Of a DNA stretch of 64,000 nt, positions 8,035 to 16,113 are shown piece after piece (positions within the stretch are counted from its first letter, which is position 1; each line of letters begins with the position of its first letter). The notes below the pieces were generated by a model. It did no database searches, had not been told where the DNA came from, and saw only the letters and a list, made by a program, of their open reading frames with translations. A program made the translations under genes and the position numbers. This DNA comes from Clostridiales bacterium (GTDB lineage: Bacteria; Bacillota; Clostridia; Oscillospirales; Oscillospiraceae), in the NCBI GenBank assembly GCA_019418625.1, contig DYBL01000010.1:5715-69714 (forward strand). Reading direction: 5' to 3'.

Positions 8035-8955
8035 ATGATGAAAAGATCAAAAAGAGCAGCACGGCGCCGGTGGGGGCTGGGCAAAGCATTGGGATTGATG
8101 GTACTGGCGGGGACTTTGGCGTTTTTGTTTTCCGGCAAGCTGCCGGCGGCACTGCCGGAGGAGCCCGCTGACGAAAATGGGGTCTTCCGGCAGCCTGTGC
8201 GGGTGCTGCACCACCCCGCAGAGTGGGCCGGAGAATCCGACGCGGCAGCGCCGGAGGAGAAGTCCGTCCAGACTGCGCCCGTGGAGACGCCCCGCATGCC
8301 GGAGCTGCCGGTGGAGGAGCCTGCGGAGGCGGAAGAGGACGTCAGCGTGGTGGTGCCCCAGAGCGAGCCTGTGGGCATGGAGTATTTTTCCGACGCGGTC
8401 TTCCTGGGCGATTCCCGGACGGAGGGATTGTACCTCTACGGCAACATGACGGAAGGAGAGTTCCTTTACGCCGTGGGAGCCACAGTGGAGTCCGTGTTCA
8501 CCAAGCCCACCCAGACTGCGGAAGCGGGGAAGGTGCCCATGCTGGATGCCCTGGCGGACATGGAGTGCGGCAAGGTGTACATCATGCTGGGCGTCAACGA
8601 GCTGGGCTGGCCCCGGACGGAGACGTTCCGCGACCAGTACGGCAAGCTCATCGACCGGGTCCGTGAGGACCATCCGGACGCCCAGGTGGTCATCCAGTCC
8701 ATCCTGCCGGTCAGCGCCGCCCAGGACGCCAAGGGCACCTATGTCAATAACCGCCGCATCCAGGAGTTCAACGATATGCTCCGGGAGCTGGCGGAGGAGA
8801 AGAACTGCCCCTATCTGGATGTGGCGGAGGCGGTGACGGGGGAGGACGGATGCCTGCTCCCGGAGCTCACCTCCGATGGGGTGCATCTGAACACCAAGGG
8901 CTGCGCCGCCTGGCGGGACTATCTCATGAGTCATCCGGTTACAAAGACCCTCTGA
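8035..8955 (+). CDS. Membrane-anchored SGNH/GDSL hydrolase
   Basis: 306 residues. A basic N-terminus (MMKRSKRAARRRW) and one hydrophobic segment (about 15-34) act as signal anchor. An acidic Pro/Glu-rich linker to about residue 112 follows, then an extracellular SGNH domain. Visible blocks: FLGDSRTEG (nucleophile Ser), LGVNELGW (Asn block) and DGVHLNTKG (catalytic Asp and His). Family members deacylate or deacetylate cell-wall or exopolysaccharide sugars; the substrate here is unknown. The stop codon lies in the loop of its own terminator. Confidence 0.85.
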   Translation: MMKRSKRAARRRWGLGKALGLMVLAGTLAFLFSGKLPAALPEEPADENGVFRQPVRVLHHPAEWAGESDAAAPEEKSVQTAPVETPRMPELPVEEPAEAEEDVSVVVPQSEPVGMEYFSDAVFLGDSRTEGLYLYGNMTEGEFLYAVGATVESVFTKPTQTAEAGKVPMLDALADMECGKVYIMLGVNELGWPRTETFRDQYGKLIDRVREDHPDAQVVIQSILPVSAAQDAKGTYVNNRRIQEFNDMLRELAEEKNCPYLDVAEAVTGEDGCLLPELTSDGVHLNTKGCAAWRDYLMSHPVTKTL

Positions 8956-8976
8956 ACAAAGAGGGTCTTTGTTTTT
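8941..8976 (+). terminator. Terminator overlapping the SGNH hydrolase stop codon
   Basis: Perfect 12-pair stem ACAAAGACCCTC / GAGGGTCTTTGT with loop TGAACAAA, then Ts. The TGA stop is the start of the loop, so the last four codons form the left arm. Confidence 0.93.
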
Positions 8977-9047
8977 ACTTTTTTTACAGTTTTGTTTTGG
9001 ATCGTTCATGCACTATTGCTGAAAAATGTGGGAGAATAGACAATTGC

Positions 9048-9076
9048 TTGACAACTTGACTGAAAAACGCTATAAA
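9048..9076 (+). promoter_or_regulatory. Sigma-A promoter of kdgT
   Basis: TTGACA (9048-9053), 17-base spacer, TATAAA (9071-9076). Transcription would begin near 9083, leaving a 130-base leader with a hairpin and the tripartite operator. Confidence 0.8.
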
Positions 9077-9092
9077 TACAGTGTACGAAAGG

Positions 9093-9121
9093 TACATTCC
9101 CCCGGTGTGCGGGGGTATGTA
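9093..9121 (+). other. Leader hairpin in the kdgT transcript
   Basis: TACATTCCCCCG pairs with CGGGGGTATGTA around GTGTG, 12 pairs with one T-T mismatch. A smaller TGTAC/GTACA dyad precedes it. No T run follows, so it is not a classical terminator. It may stabilise the mRNA or take part in regulation. Confidence 0.6.
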
Positions 9122-9135
9122 TTGCCTCTGTTTTT

Positions 9136-9160
9136 GGAATAAGATTCCGTAATGCGGAAT
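9136..9160. promoter_or_regulatory. Tripartite operator, copy 1 (kdgT)
   Basis: GGAAT-AAG-ATTCC-GTAATGC-GGAAT. The right part is ATTCCG-TAATG-CGGAAT, a 6-bp dyad. The same three blocks with identical spacing recur at 11843-11867 and 26566-26590, each between a promoter and a sugar-acid gene. It lies about 50 bases downstream of the predicted start of transcription, as expected for a roadblock or downstream operator. IclR-family repressors often use TTCC/GGAA half-sites, but the regulator is not in the window. Confidence 0.8.
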
Positions 9161-9214
9161 TTCTGGAAACGAGGCGTATCAGGGAGAAACGAGAAAACGA
9201 GGAGGAAAAAGCCC

Positions 9215-10198
9215 ATGATCATGCGATTCCTGAAAAAGATCCCCGCAGGTATGATGGTCGTGCCCATGTTGCTGGGTGCTGTCATCAATACCTTCATTCC
9301 TGAAGTGACCAACATCGGTTCCTTCACCACCGCCATCTTCACCAGCGCCGGCGCCAACACCGCCATCGGTATCCAGCTGTTCTGCCTGGGCACCACGCTG
9401 CAGTTCCGTCAGATGGGCGGCGTCATCAAGCGCGGCGGCGTGCTGCTGATCTCCAAGTTCATCATCGGTGCCGCCATCGGTATCGGCGTGGGCAAGGTGT
9501 TCGGCGCCGAGGGCCTGCTGGGCCTGAGCGCTCTGGCCATCATCTCCGCTGTCACCAACTCCAACGGCTCTGTGTACCTGGCCCTGATGAACAGCTACGG
9601 CGACACCGTCGACCAGGCGGCCATGCCTCTGCTGGCCATCAACGACGGTCCCATGCTGACCATGATCGCCATGGGCGCCGGCGGCCTGGCCGACATCCCC
9701 TTCATGGCTCTGGTTGCCGCTATCGGCCCCATCCTGGTGGGTATGATCCTGGGCAACCTGGATAAGGACCTGTCCGACTTCCTGGCTCCCGCCGGCAGCA
9801 TCCTGCTTCCCTTCGTGGGCTTCTGCCTGGGCTCCGGCATGAACCTGACCAACATCGTCAAGGGCGGCGCTCAGGGCATCCTGCTGGGCCTGATCACCTG
9901 CTTCGTCGGCGGCGCCTTCATCGTGCTGTGCGACAAGTTCATCAGCCGCCGTCCCGGCTATGCCGGCTGGGCTGTGGCTACCACTGCCGGTAACGCCGTG
10001 GCCGTGCCCGCCGTTATCGCGGAAGCCGACCCTACCTGGGCACAGTGGGCCGATGTGGCTACCTCTCAGGTCGCCGCTTCTGCCATCCTGACCGCCATCC
10101 TGGTCCCCATCATCACTTCCTGGTGGGCCAAGAAGTATGGCTGCCCCCGGTTCCCCAAGGACGAGGCCCAGAAAGAACTGTTTGCCAAACAGGCTTAA
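9215..10198 (+). CDS. kdgT: 2-keto-3-deoxygluconate permease family transporter
   Basis: KdgT-family secondary transporters import 2-keto-3-deoxygluconate and related sugar acids with protons. At 327 residues, from ATG 9215 (MIMRFLKKIPAGMMVVPMLL), it has the family's usual length. About ten hydrophobic helices with Gly-rich signatures (GVGKVFGAEGLLGLSALAIISAVTNSN split over two helices, NDGPMLTMIAMGAGGLA) are visible. I reject the upstream in-frame ATG at 9152 because it lies inside the operator. GAGGAGGAAAAA precedes the chosen start. The split dehydratase follows 42 bases downstream, in the same operon. Confidence 0.88.
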   Translation: MIMRFLKKIPAGMMVVPMLLGAVINTFIPEVTNIGSFTTAIFTSAGANTAIGIQLFCLGTTLQFRQMGGVIKRGGVLLISKFIIGAAIGIGVGKVFGAEGLLGLSALAIISAVTNSNGSVYLALMNSYGDTVDQAAMPLLAINDGPMLTMIAMGAGGLADIPFMALVAAIGPILVGMILGNLDKDLSDFLAPAGSILLPFVGFCLGSGMNLTNIVKGGAQGILLGLITCFVGGAFIVLCDKFISRRPGYAGWAVATTAGNAVAVPAVIAEADPTWAQWADVATSQVAASAILTAILVPIITSWWAKKYGCPRFPKDEAQKELFAKQA

Positions 10199-10240
10199 TC
10201 ATTCCCAAGATAATCTGAGGATCGAAAGGAGATTTCCACT

Positions 10241-10531
10241 ATGCTGAATGCCATGATCGTTGAGCCCAAGGACAACGTCATCGTTGCCATCGAGCCCATC
10301 AAGAAGGGCGAGACCGTTACTTACATGTGCGAAGGCGCGGAGAAGACCCTGACCGCTCTGGAGGACATCACCATCTACCACAAGCTGGCTGCCTGCGACA
10401 TCGCCAAGGGCGAGCCCATCAGCAAGTACGGTGAGCACATCGGCCTGGCCGCCCGCGACATCAAGATGGGCGAGCATGTCCACTGCCACAACCTGGAAGA
10501 GCACCGGGAAAACCTGGATGCCAAGGGCTGA
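10241..10531 (+). CDS. SAF-domain small subunit of a UxaA/GarD/SuyA-type dehydratase or lyase
   Basis: 96 residues forming one SAF domain. The pattern HKLAACDIAKGEPISKYG followed by IGLAARDIKMGEHVHCHN matches the N-terminal domain of altronate and galactarate dehydratases and the small subunit SuyA of sulfolactate lyase. The large subunit follows 18 bases downstream. In single-chain UxaA/GarD enzymes these parts are fused; the split form is common in anaerobic Firmicutes. Substrate cannot be read from this subunit alone. kdgT upstream favours a sugar acid. Confidence 0.82.
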   Translation: MLNAMIVEPKDNVIVAIEPIKKGETVTYMCEGAEKTLTALEDITIYHKLAACDIAKGEPISKYGEHIGLAARDIKMGEHVHCHNLEEHRENLDAKG

Positions 10532-10549
10532 GAAAAGGAGGATTCGAAT

Positions 10550-11713
10550 ATGAATTTCTACGGTTACAAGCGTCCTGACGGCCGCGTTGGCGTCCGCAAC
10601 AAGGTTTTGATCCTGCCTGCCAGCGTCTGCGCCTCCGATACCACCCGCATCATTGCCCAGCAGGTGGTCGGTTCTGTCACCTTCAACAACCAGCTGGGCT
10701 GCTCCCAGGTGGCTTCCGACCAGCAGTTCACCATGGACGTCATGGCCGGCTACGCCGCCAACCCCAACGTCTACGGCACTGTGGTCGTGTCCCTGGGCTG
10801 CGAGAACTGCCAGATGGATCTGGTGGTGGAGGCCATTAAGCAGCGCACCAACAAGCCCCTCAAGCAGGTCATCATCCAGGAGGCCGGCGGCACCCTGAAG
10901 GCCATCGACATGGCCGTCCGCTATGCCAAGGAGATGGTGGAAGAGGCTTCCATGCTCCAGAAGGAAGAGTTCCCCATGTCCGAGCTGATCATCGGCACCG
11001 AGTGCGGCGGCTCCGACCCCACCAGTGGCCTGGCTGCCAACCCCCTGATCGGCCAGCTCAGCGACCTGATCGTCAAGGAGGGCGGTACCTCCATCCTGTC
11101 CGAGACCACCGAGTTCATCGGCGCCGAGCACATCCTGGCCCGCCGCGCCGCGACTCCCGAGGTCCACGACCGTATCTTCGAGATCGTGCACCGCTATGAG
11201 AAGGCTCTGCAGCTGGTCGGCGAGGAAGTCCGCGAGGGCAACCCCTCTCCCGGCAACAAGGCCGGCGGCCTGACCTGCCTGGAGGAGAAGTCCCTGGGCT
11301 GCATCCACAAGGGCGGCCACAGCCCCGTCAATGCCGTGTATGACTATGCCAAGCAGGTCGAGGCCAAGCAGGGCCTGGTCATCATGGACACCCCGGGCAA
11401 CGATCCTTCCTCCGTGGCCGGCATGGTGGCCGGCGGTGCCCAGATCGTGGTGTTCTCCACCGGCCGCGGCACCCCCACCGGTAACCCCCTGGCTCCCGTC
11501 ATCAAGATCACCGGCAACAAGCTGACCTATGCCAACATGGTGGACAACATCGACGTGGACGCCTCCCCGCTGATCTATGGCACCAAGACCATGGAAGAGC
11601 TGGGCAACGAGCTGCTGAAGCTGACCCAGGAAGTGGCCTGCGGCAAGCAGACCAAGGCCGAGTCTCTGGGCTACACCGAGATGGCCATCGCCCGCGTGTG
11701 CAACTTCGTCTGA
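10550..11713 (+). CDS. UxaA-family dehydratase large subunit (altronate/galactarate-type; SuyB possible)
   Basis: 387 residues of the UxaA_C family. Family motifs are clear: FYGYKRPDGRVGVRNKV at the N-terminus, GTECGGSDPTSG mid-protein, GNPSPGNKAGGLTCLEEKSL, then MDTPGNDPSSVAGMVAGG and STGRGTPTGNPLAPVIK. The metal-dependent enzymes remove water from sugar acids to give 2-keto-3-deoxy acids. Paralogs (SuyB) instead release sulfite from sulfolactate. Co-transcription with KdgT and the shared operator with two aldolases favour sugar-acid dehydration. A strong terminator follows. Confidence 0.82.
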   Translation: MNFYGYKRPDGRVGVRNKVLILPASVCASDTTRIIAQQVVGSVTFNNQLGCSQVASDQQFTMDVMAGYAANPNVYGTVVVSLGCENCQMDLVVEAIKQRTNKPLKQVIIQEAGGTLKAIDMAVRYAKEMVEEASMLQKEEFPMSELIIGTECGGSDPTSGLAANPLIGQLSDLIVKEGGTSILSETTEFIGAEHILARRAATPEVHDRIFEIVHRYEKALQLVGEEVREGNPSPGNKAGGLTCLEEKSLGCIHKGGHSPVNAVYDYAKQVEAKQGLVIMDTPGNDPSSVAGMVAGGAQIVVFSTGRGTPTGNPLAPVIKITGNKLTYANMVDNIDVDASPLIYGTKTMEELGNELLKLTQEVACGKQTKAESLGYTEMAIARVCNFV

Positions 11714-11729
11714 TATCGTCTCATTTCCC

Positions 11730-11764
11730 AAAACGGACCCGCTTTTGCGGGTCCGTTTTTTCTT
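11730..11764 (+). terminator. Terminator of the kdgT-dehydratase operon
   Basis: Perfect 13-pair stem AAAACGGACCCGC / GCGGGTCCGTTTT, loop TTTT, then Ts. Confidence 0.95.
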
Positions 11765-11773
11765 ATTTTGTGC

Positions 11774-11801
11774 TTGACAAACAGCAAAAATGGACTATAC
11801 T
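11774..11801 (+). promoter_or_regulatory. Sigma-A promoter of the DapA-type aldolase gene
   Basis: TTGACA (11774-11779), 16-base spacer, TATACT (11796-11801), directly after the previous operon's terminator and 41 bases before operator copy 2. Confidence 0.75.
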
Positions 11802-11842
11802 GGAAGCAGATCTCAAGATTTATTTTTGTGTACAAAAGATTT

Positions 11843-11867
11843 GGAATTTAATTCCGTATTACGGAAT
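11843..11867. promoter_or_regulatory. Tripartite operator, copy 2 (DapA-type aldolase)
   Basis: GGAAT-TTA-ATTCC-GTATTAC-GGAAT. The right part is the perfect 17-bp dyad ATTCCGTA-T-TACGGAAT, the most symmetrical of the three copies. It sits 40 bases upstream of the start codon. Confidence 0.85.
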
Positions 11868-11907
11868 AATGGGGCAAGGCCCCTACAAAAAGAGAGGAGC
11901 ATTTACG

Positions 11908-12801
11908 ATGAACGCAGCATATCTGACCCCTGCGATCACCCTGTTCAATGAGGACGGCACCCTGGATCTGGTGAGCCAGGAAAAGCTGTTCAACAACCTG
12001 ATCGAAAACGGTGTGGACGGCATCCTGGTGGAGGGAAGCTCCAGCGAATTTTTCGCCATGCCCATGGACCAGCGCCGCCAGATGGCCAAGTTCGCCATTG
12101 AGACGGTGGACCACCGGGTCAAGCTCATCATCGGCACCAGCCACATGGTGGCCGACGAGATCGTCAGCTTCTCCAACTACTGCCTGGATGCCGGCGCCGA
12201 CGCCGTCATGATCCTGCCGCCCTATTACTTCCACTTCGGCGCCGAGGCCCTGCTGCAGTACTACGATCGTCTGGCCAGCCAGATCCACGGCAACATCTAC
12301 ATCTATAACTTCCCCGACAACACCGGCTACACCATCCCCGCCGAGACGGTCCTGTCCCTGGCCAAGATCCATCCCAACATCGTGGGCATGAAGGACACCA
12401 TCTCCGGTATGGACCACACCCGGGAGCTGATCAAGGTGGTCAAGTCCCACATCCCCACCTTTGAGATCTACTCCGGCTTCGACGACAACTTCGCCCACAA
12501 CGTGCTGGCGGGCGGCAACGGCTGCATCGGCGCGCTGAGCAACGTGGTGCCCGAGATCTGCTCTGCCTGGGTGAAGGCATTCCGGGAAAACGACCTGGCC
12601 GGCATCGCCAAGGGCCAGCAGTCCATCGACCGGCTCATGGACCTCTACACCGTCCGCAGCCCCTTCCTGCCGGTCATCAAGGAGGCCTGCAAGCTGCGGG
12701 GCATCGCCGCCACCAGCGCCGGCACCTTCCCCATGCCCAATGCCACCGTGGAGGACGACGCCAAGATCCTGGAGCTGCTGCGCCGGGAAGGCGTGCAGTG
12801 A
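11908..12801 (+). CDS. DapA-family aldolase, probably 2-keto-3-deoxy-sugar-acid aldolase
   Basis: 297 residues, class I aldolase of the DHDPS/N-acetylneuraminate lyase family. Schiff-base Lys162 lies in GMKDT and the helper Tyr133 in IYNFP. The N-terminal loop reads EGSSSEFF instead of the GTTGE of true dihydrodipicolinate synthase, so lysine biosynthesis is unlikely. The start ATG (11908) follows AGAGAGGAG; earlier in-frame codons lie across the operator and promoter. Sharing the operator with kdgT and the dehydratase suggests cleavage of a 2-keto-3-deoxy acid to pyruvate and an aldehyde. Confidence 0.82.
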   Translation: MNAAYLTPAITLFNEDGTLDLVSQEKLFNNLIENGVDGILVEGSSSEFFAMPMDQRRQMAKFAIETVDHRVKLIIGTSHMVADEIVSFSNYCLDAGADAVMILPPYYFHFGAEALLQYYDRLASQIHGNIYIYNFPDNTGYTIPAETVLSLAKIHPNIVGMKDTISGMDHTRELIKVVKSHIPTFEIYSGFDDNFAHNVLAGGNGCIGALSNVVPEICSAWVKAFRENDLAGIAKGQQSIDRLMDLYTVRSPFLPVIKEACKLRGIAATSAGTFPMPNATVEDDAKILELLRREGVQ

Positions 12802-12830
12802 CAGACTGACAACCGAATATGCCGCTTCTG

Positions 12831-12862
12831 CCGGGCCGCGTAACGCGGCCCGGCGGTTTTTG
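12831..12862 (+). terminator. Terminator after the DapA-type aldolase
   Basis: Perfect 10-pair stem CCGGGCCGCG / CGCGGCCCGG around TAA, then CGGTTTTTG. The following 225 bases hold only a small CGCCCGG/CCGGGCG hairpin (12971-12992) and the nrdD promoter region (TTGACA at 13011, TACAAT at 13032, a short 15-base spacer). Confidence 0.9.
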
Positions 12863-13086
12863 TTTGGTTCATGCCGGAAGAAGAAAAACATGTACAAAAA
12901 AAGAAAAGATTTCTATGAAACTTCCCGATTTACAAACGGCTCCGGATTTGCGATGATAGTCATCGTGCTGCGCCCGGACAAAAAGCCGGGCGGAAGTGGT
13001 AAAAGCAACTTTGACACGATATCTTGTGTGTTACAATAGAGCCAACACAACATAGGAGAAGGAACACGGAAAGACGGAGGGAACAT

Positions 13087-15285
13087 ATGACAGTCATCAA
13101 ACGAAACGGCACAGAGGTGGATTTTGACATCGACAAGATCGTTTCCGCTGTGTCCAAAGCCAACGACAGCGTGGGGGAGGAGGCCCGTCTGACGCCGCTG
13201 CAGATCCGGCGGATCGCGGAATTTGTGGAGCTCAGCTGCCTGAAGATGAACCGCGCTCCCTCCGTGGAGGAGATCCAGGACCTGGTGGAGTATCAGATCA
13301 TGGCCCACGGGGCCTACGAGGTGGCCAAGCACTACGTCACCTACCGCTATACCCGCTCCCTGGTCCGCCGCAGCAATACCACCGATGAGAAGATCCTCAG
13401 CCTCATCGAGTGCTGCAACGAGGAGGCCAAGCAGGAAAACTCCAACAAAAACCCGGTGGTCAACTCCACCCAGCGGGACTATATGGCCGGCGAGGTGAGC
13501 CGGGATCTGAGCGAGCGGCTGCTGCTGCCTCCGGATATCGTGGAGGCCCACAAGGAGGGCATCATCCACTTCCACGACTCCGACTATTACGCCCAGCACA
13601 TGCACAACTGTGACCTGGTGAACCTGGAGGACATGCTGCAAAACGGCACCGTCATCACCGGCACCCTTATCGAGCGGCCCCACAGCTTCTCCACCGCCTG
13701 CAACATCGCCACCCAGATCATTGCCCAGGTGGCCTCCAACCAGTACGGCGGCCAGTCCATCTCTCTGGCCCATCTGGCCCCCTTTGTGGATGTGAGCCGC
13801 AAAAAGATCCGCAAGATCGTGGAGCAGGAGATGGAGACCCTTGGCATTCAGCCCAGCGAGGAGAAGATGCATCAGCTGGTGGAGACCCGCCTGCGGGACG
13901 AGGTGCGCCGGGGCGTGCAGACCATCCAGTACCAGGTGCTCACCCTGCTGACCACCAACGGACAGGCTCCCTTCGTGACCGTATTCATGTACCTGGGCGA
14001 GGCCAAGAGCGACCAGGAGCGCAAGGATCTGGCCCTCATCATTGAAGAGACGCTGGAGCAGCGCTACCAGGGCGTGAAGAACGAGGACGGCGTGTGGATC
14101 ACCCCCGCCTTCCCCAAGCTCATTTACGTGCTGGAAGAGGACAACATCCACGAGGATTCTCCTTACTACTACCTGACGAAGCTGGCCGCCAAGTGCACCG
14201 CCCGGCGGATGGTGCCCGACTATATCTCCGCCAAGAAGATGCTGGAGCTCAAGGGCGACGTGTACACCTGCATGGGCTGCCGTTCCTTCCTGACGCCGGA
14301 CCGGTTTACCGACGCGGGCATCGGCAACATTGCCAACGCCGGCAACTACGAGCCCGGCAAGCACAAGTACTACGGCCGGTTCAACCAGGGCGTGGTGACC
14401 ATCAACCTGCCTGACGTGGCCCTTTCCTCCGGCGGGGATCTGGACAAGTTCTGGTCCGTCTTTGACGAGCGGCTGGAGCTGTGCCACCGGGCCCTGCTGT
14501 GCCGTCATGAGCGGCTCAAGGGCACGCTCTCTGACGTGGCGCCCATTTTGTGGCAGTACGGCGCCTGCGCCCGCCTGAAAAAGGGCGAGACCATCGACGA
14601 GCTTTTGTACCACGGCTATTCCACCATCTCTCTGGGCTATGCGGGCCTTTATGAGTGCGTCAAGTACATGACCGGCAAGAGCCACACGGACCCGGAGGCC
14701 ACGCCCTTCGCCCTGGCCGTCATGCAGCACATGAACGACGCGTGCAAGAAGTGGAAAGAGGAGAGCGACATCGACTTCTCCCTCTACGGCACGCCCCTGG
14801 AGTCCACCACCTACAAGTTCGCCAAGTGCCTCCAGCGCCGCTTCGGCGTCATCGAGGGCATCACGGACAAGGGCTATATCACCAACAGCTACCACGTCCA
14901 TGTCACCGAGGAGATCAACGCCTTCGACAAGCTCAAGTTCGAGGCCCAGTTCCAGCACCTCTCTCCCGGCGGCGCCATCAGCTATGTGGAAGTGCCCGAC
15001 ATGCAGAACAATCTGGAGGCAGTGCTGGCAGTGATGAAGTTCATCTACGACAACATCATCTACGCCGAGCTGAACACCAAGAGCGACTACTGCCAGGTGT
15101 GCGGCTGGGACGGTGAGATCCAGATCGTGGAGGAAAACGGCAAGCTCATCTGGAAGTGCCCCAAGTGCGGCAACACCGACCAGGACAAGATGAACGTGGC
15201 CCGGCGTACCTGCGGCTACATCGGCACTCAGTTCTGGAACCAGGGCCGCACCCAGGAGATCCGGGACCGGGTGATGCACCTTTGA
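13087..15285 (+). CDS. nrdD: Anaerobic ribonucleoside-triphosphate reductase (class III)
   Basis: NrdD makes deoxynucleotides without oxygen through a glycyl radical. 732 residues from ATG 13087 after GGAGGGAAC; an in-frame extension upstream lacks a ribosome site. The N-terminus (MTVIKRNGTEVDFDIDKI) is an ATP-cone allosteric domain (1-~100). The 10-stranded barrel follows, and the C-terminal zinc ribbon has CQVCG and CPKCGN. The radical site is Gly710 in RRTCGYIG. The activase nrdG is 242 bases downstream on the same strand. Presence of class III alone in the window agrees with an anaerobe. Confidence 0.97.
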   Translation: MTVIKRNGTEVDFDIDKIVSAVSKANDSVGEEARLTPLQIRRIAEFVELSCLKMNRAPSVEEIQDLVEYQIMAHGAYEVAKHYVTYRYTRSLVRRSNTTDEKILSLIECCNEEAKQENSNKNPVVNSTQRDYMAGEVSRDLSERLLLPPDIVEAHKEGIIHFHDSDYYAQHMHNCDLVNLEDMLQNGTVITGTLIERPHSFSTACNIATQIIAQVASNQYGGQSISLAHLAPFVDVSRKKIRKIVEQEMETLGIQPSEEKMHQLVETRLRDEVRRGVQTIQYQVLTLLTTNGQAPFVTVFMYLGEAKSDQERKDLALIIEETLEQRYQGVKNEDGVWITPAFPKLIYVLEEDNIHEDSPYYYLTKLAAKCTARRMVPDYISAKKMLELKGDVYTCMGCRSFLTPDRFTDAGIGNIANAGNYEPGKHKYYGRFNQGVVTINLPDVALSSGGDLDKFWSVFDERLELCHRALLCRHERLKGTLSDVAPILWQYGACARLKKGETIDELLYHGYSTISLGYAGLYECVKYMTGKSHTDPEATPFALAVMQHMNDACKKWKEESDIDFSLYGTPLESTTYKFAKCLQRRFGVIEGITDKGYITNSYHVHVTEEINAFDKLKFEAQFQHLSPGGAISYVEVPDMQNNLEAVLAVMKFIYDNIIYAELNTKSDYCQVCGWDGEIQIVEENGKLIWKCPKCGNTDQDKMNVARRTCGYIGTQFWNQGRTQEIRDRVMHL

Positions 15286-15318
15286 TTCACGCAAAAGGCA
15301 AAGCCTTTTGTGTGAATC
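15284..15318 (+). other. Long hairpin between nrdD and nrdG
   Basis: A 16-pair stem (GATTCACGCAAAAGGC with GCCTTTTGTGTGAATC, one G-U) with loop AAA starts inside the nrdD stop codon. No T run follows. It may protect or cut the nrdD message and set the nrdD:nrdG ratio. The rest of the 242-base gap shows three GGCGCATG repeats and no open frame I would call. Confidence 0.7.
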
Positions 15319-15527
15319 AGGCAGTTTGCCGCGCGCACTCGCTGTGCTCGCACACCGGCAAACCGAGCGGTGTTTTCCCCGAGGCGCATGTTCCCGGGAA
15401 AAACAGAGTGATTTTCACGCGTGCCTGAGGGGGCGCATGGAACGACCTTATGCAGGCGCATGTCCCGCCCGGCGCGGATTTTAAATGATAACCGCCTGCT
15501 GCCGGGGATATATTTGGAGGATCGGTC

Positions 15528-16058
15528 ATGCATTACGGAGAGATCAAAAACTGCGATATCGCCAACGGCGAGGGCGTGCGGGTGACGCTGTTTGTGTCCG
15601 GCTGCACCAACCGCTGCCCCCATTGCTTCCAGCCGCAGACCTGGGCCTTTGACTACGGAGAGCCCTTTACGGAAAAGACCGAGGAGGAGCTTCTTGGGCT
15701 GCTGGCCCCGGACTATATCAGCGGGCTGACGCTGCTGGGCGGCGAGCCCTTTGAGCCGGAGAACCAGCGTGCGCTGGTGCCGTTTTTGCGCCGGGTGCGG
15801 GAAGAGCTGCCTCAAAAGACCATCTGGAGCTACACGGGCTTCACCTATGAGGAACTGCGCCGGGACGGCAGCCATCCCCGCTGCGAGGTCACCGACGAGA
15901 TGCTCTCGCTGCTGGATGTGCTGGTGGACGGCCGGTTCGTGGAGGAGCTCAAGGATATCTCCCTGCGGTTCCGGGGCAGCAGCAACCAGCGCCTGATCGA
16001 TCTTGCCGCCACCCGGACGGCGGGAGAGGTGCGGCTGGTGCCGGAGCAGCGCCGGTGA
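15528..16058 (+). CDS. nrdG: Anaerobic ribonucleotide reductase activating protein (radical SAM)
   Basis: NrdG uses S-adenosylmethionine and a 4Fe-4S cluster to install the glycyl radical on NrdD. 176 residues. The cluster motif is C26-x3-C30-x2-C33 (SGCTNRCPHC), followed by the SAM-binding GGEPF near residue 72 and a TGFTYEEL segment. The start follows GGAGGATCGGTC. It ends at a symmetrical terminator shared with convergent pfkA. Confidence 0.96.
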   Translation: MHYGEIKNCDIANGEGVRVTLFVSGCTNRCPHCFQPQTWAFDYGEPFTEKTEEELLGLLAPDYISGLTLLGGEPFEPENQRALVPFLRRVREELPQKTIWSYTGFTYEELRRDGSHPRCEVTDEMLSLLDVLVDGRFVEELKDISLRFRGSSNQRLIDLAATRTAGEVRLVPEQRR

Positions 16059-16073
16059 AAAAGCTTATAAAAT

Positions 16074-16109
16074 AAAAAGCGGAGAGGCGATCGCCTCTCC
16101 GCTTTTTTT
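16074..16109. terminator. Bidirectional terminator between nrdG and pfkA
   Basis: A 34-base perfect palindrome (AAAAAGCGGAGAGGCGA and its complement), with T runs in both directions. Confidence 0.96.
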
Positions 16110-16113
16110 GCGT

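Noticed and set aside
9152..9214. Upstream in-frame ATG for kdgT
   Set aside because: It lies inside the operator and lacks a ribosome site; the ATG at 9215 gives the family length.
10199..11731. 510-codon minus-strand frame opposite the UxaA-type large subunit
   Set aside because: Covers the terminator and both dehydratase genes in antisense; no family features.
11908..12801. Dihydrodipicolinate synthase (dapA)
   Set aside because: The GTTGE loop of true DapA is replaced by GSSSEF, and the gene is in the sugar-acid regulon.
12913..15294. 793-codon minus-strand frame opposite nrdD
   Set aside because: Mirror of the NrdD coding sequence; composition is that of an antisense shadow.
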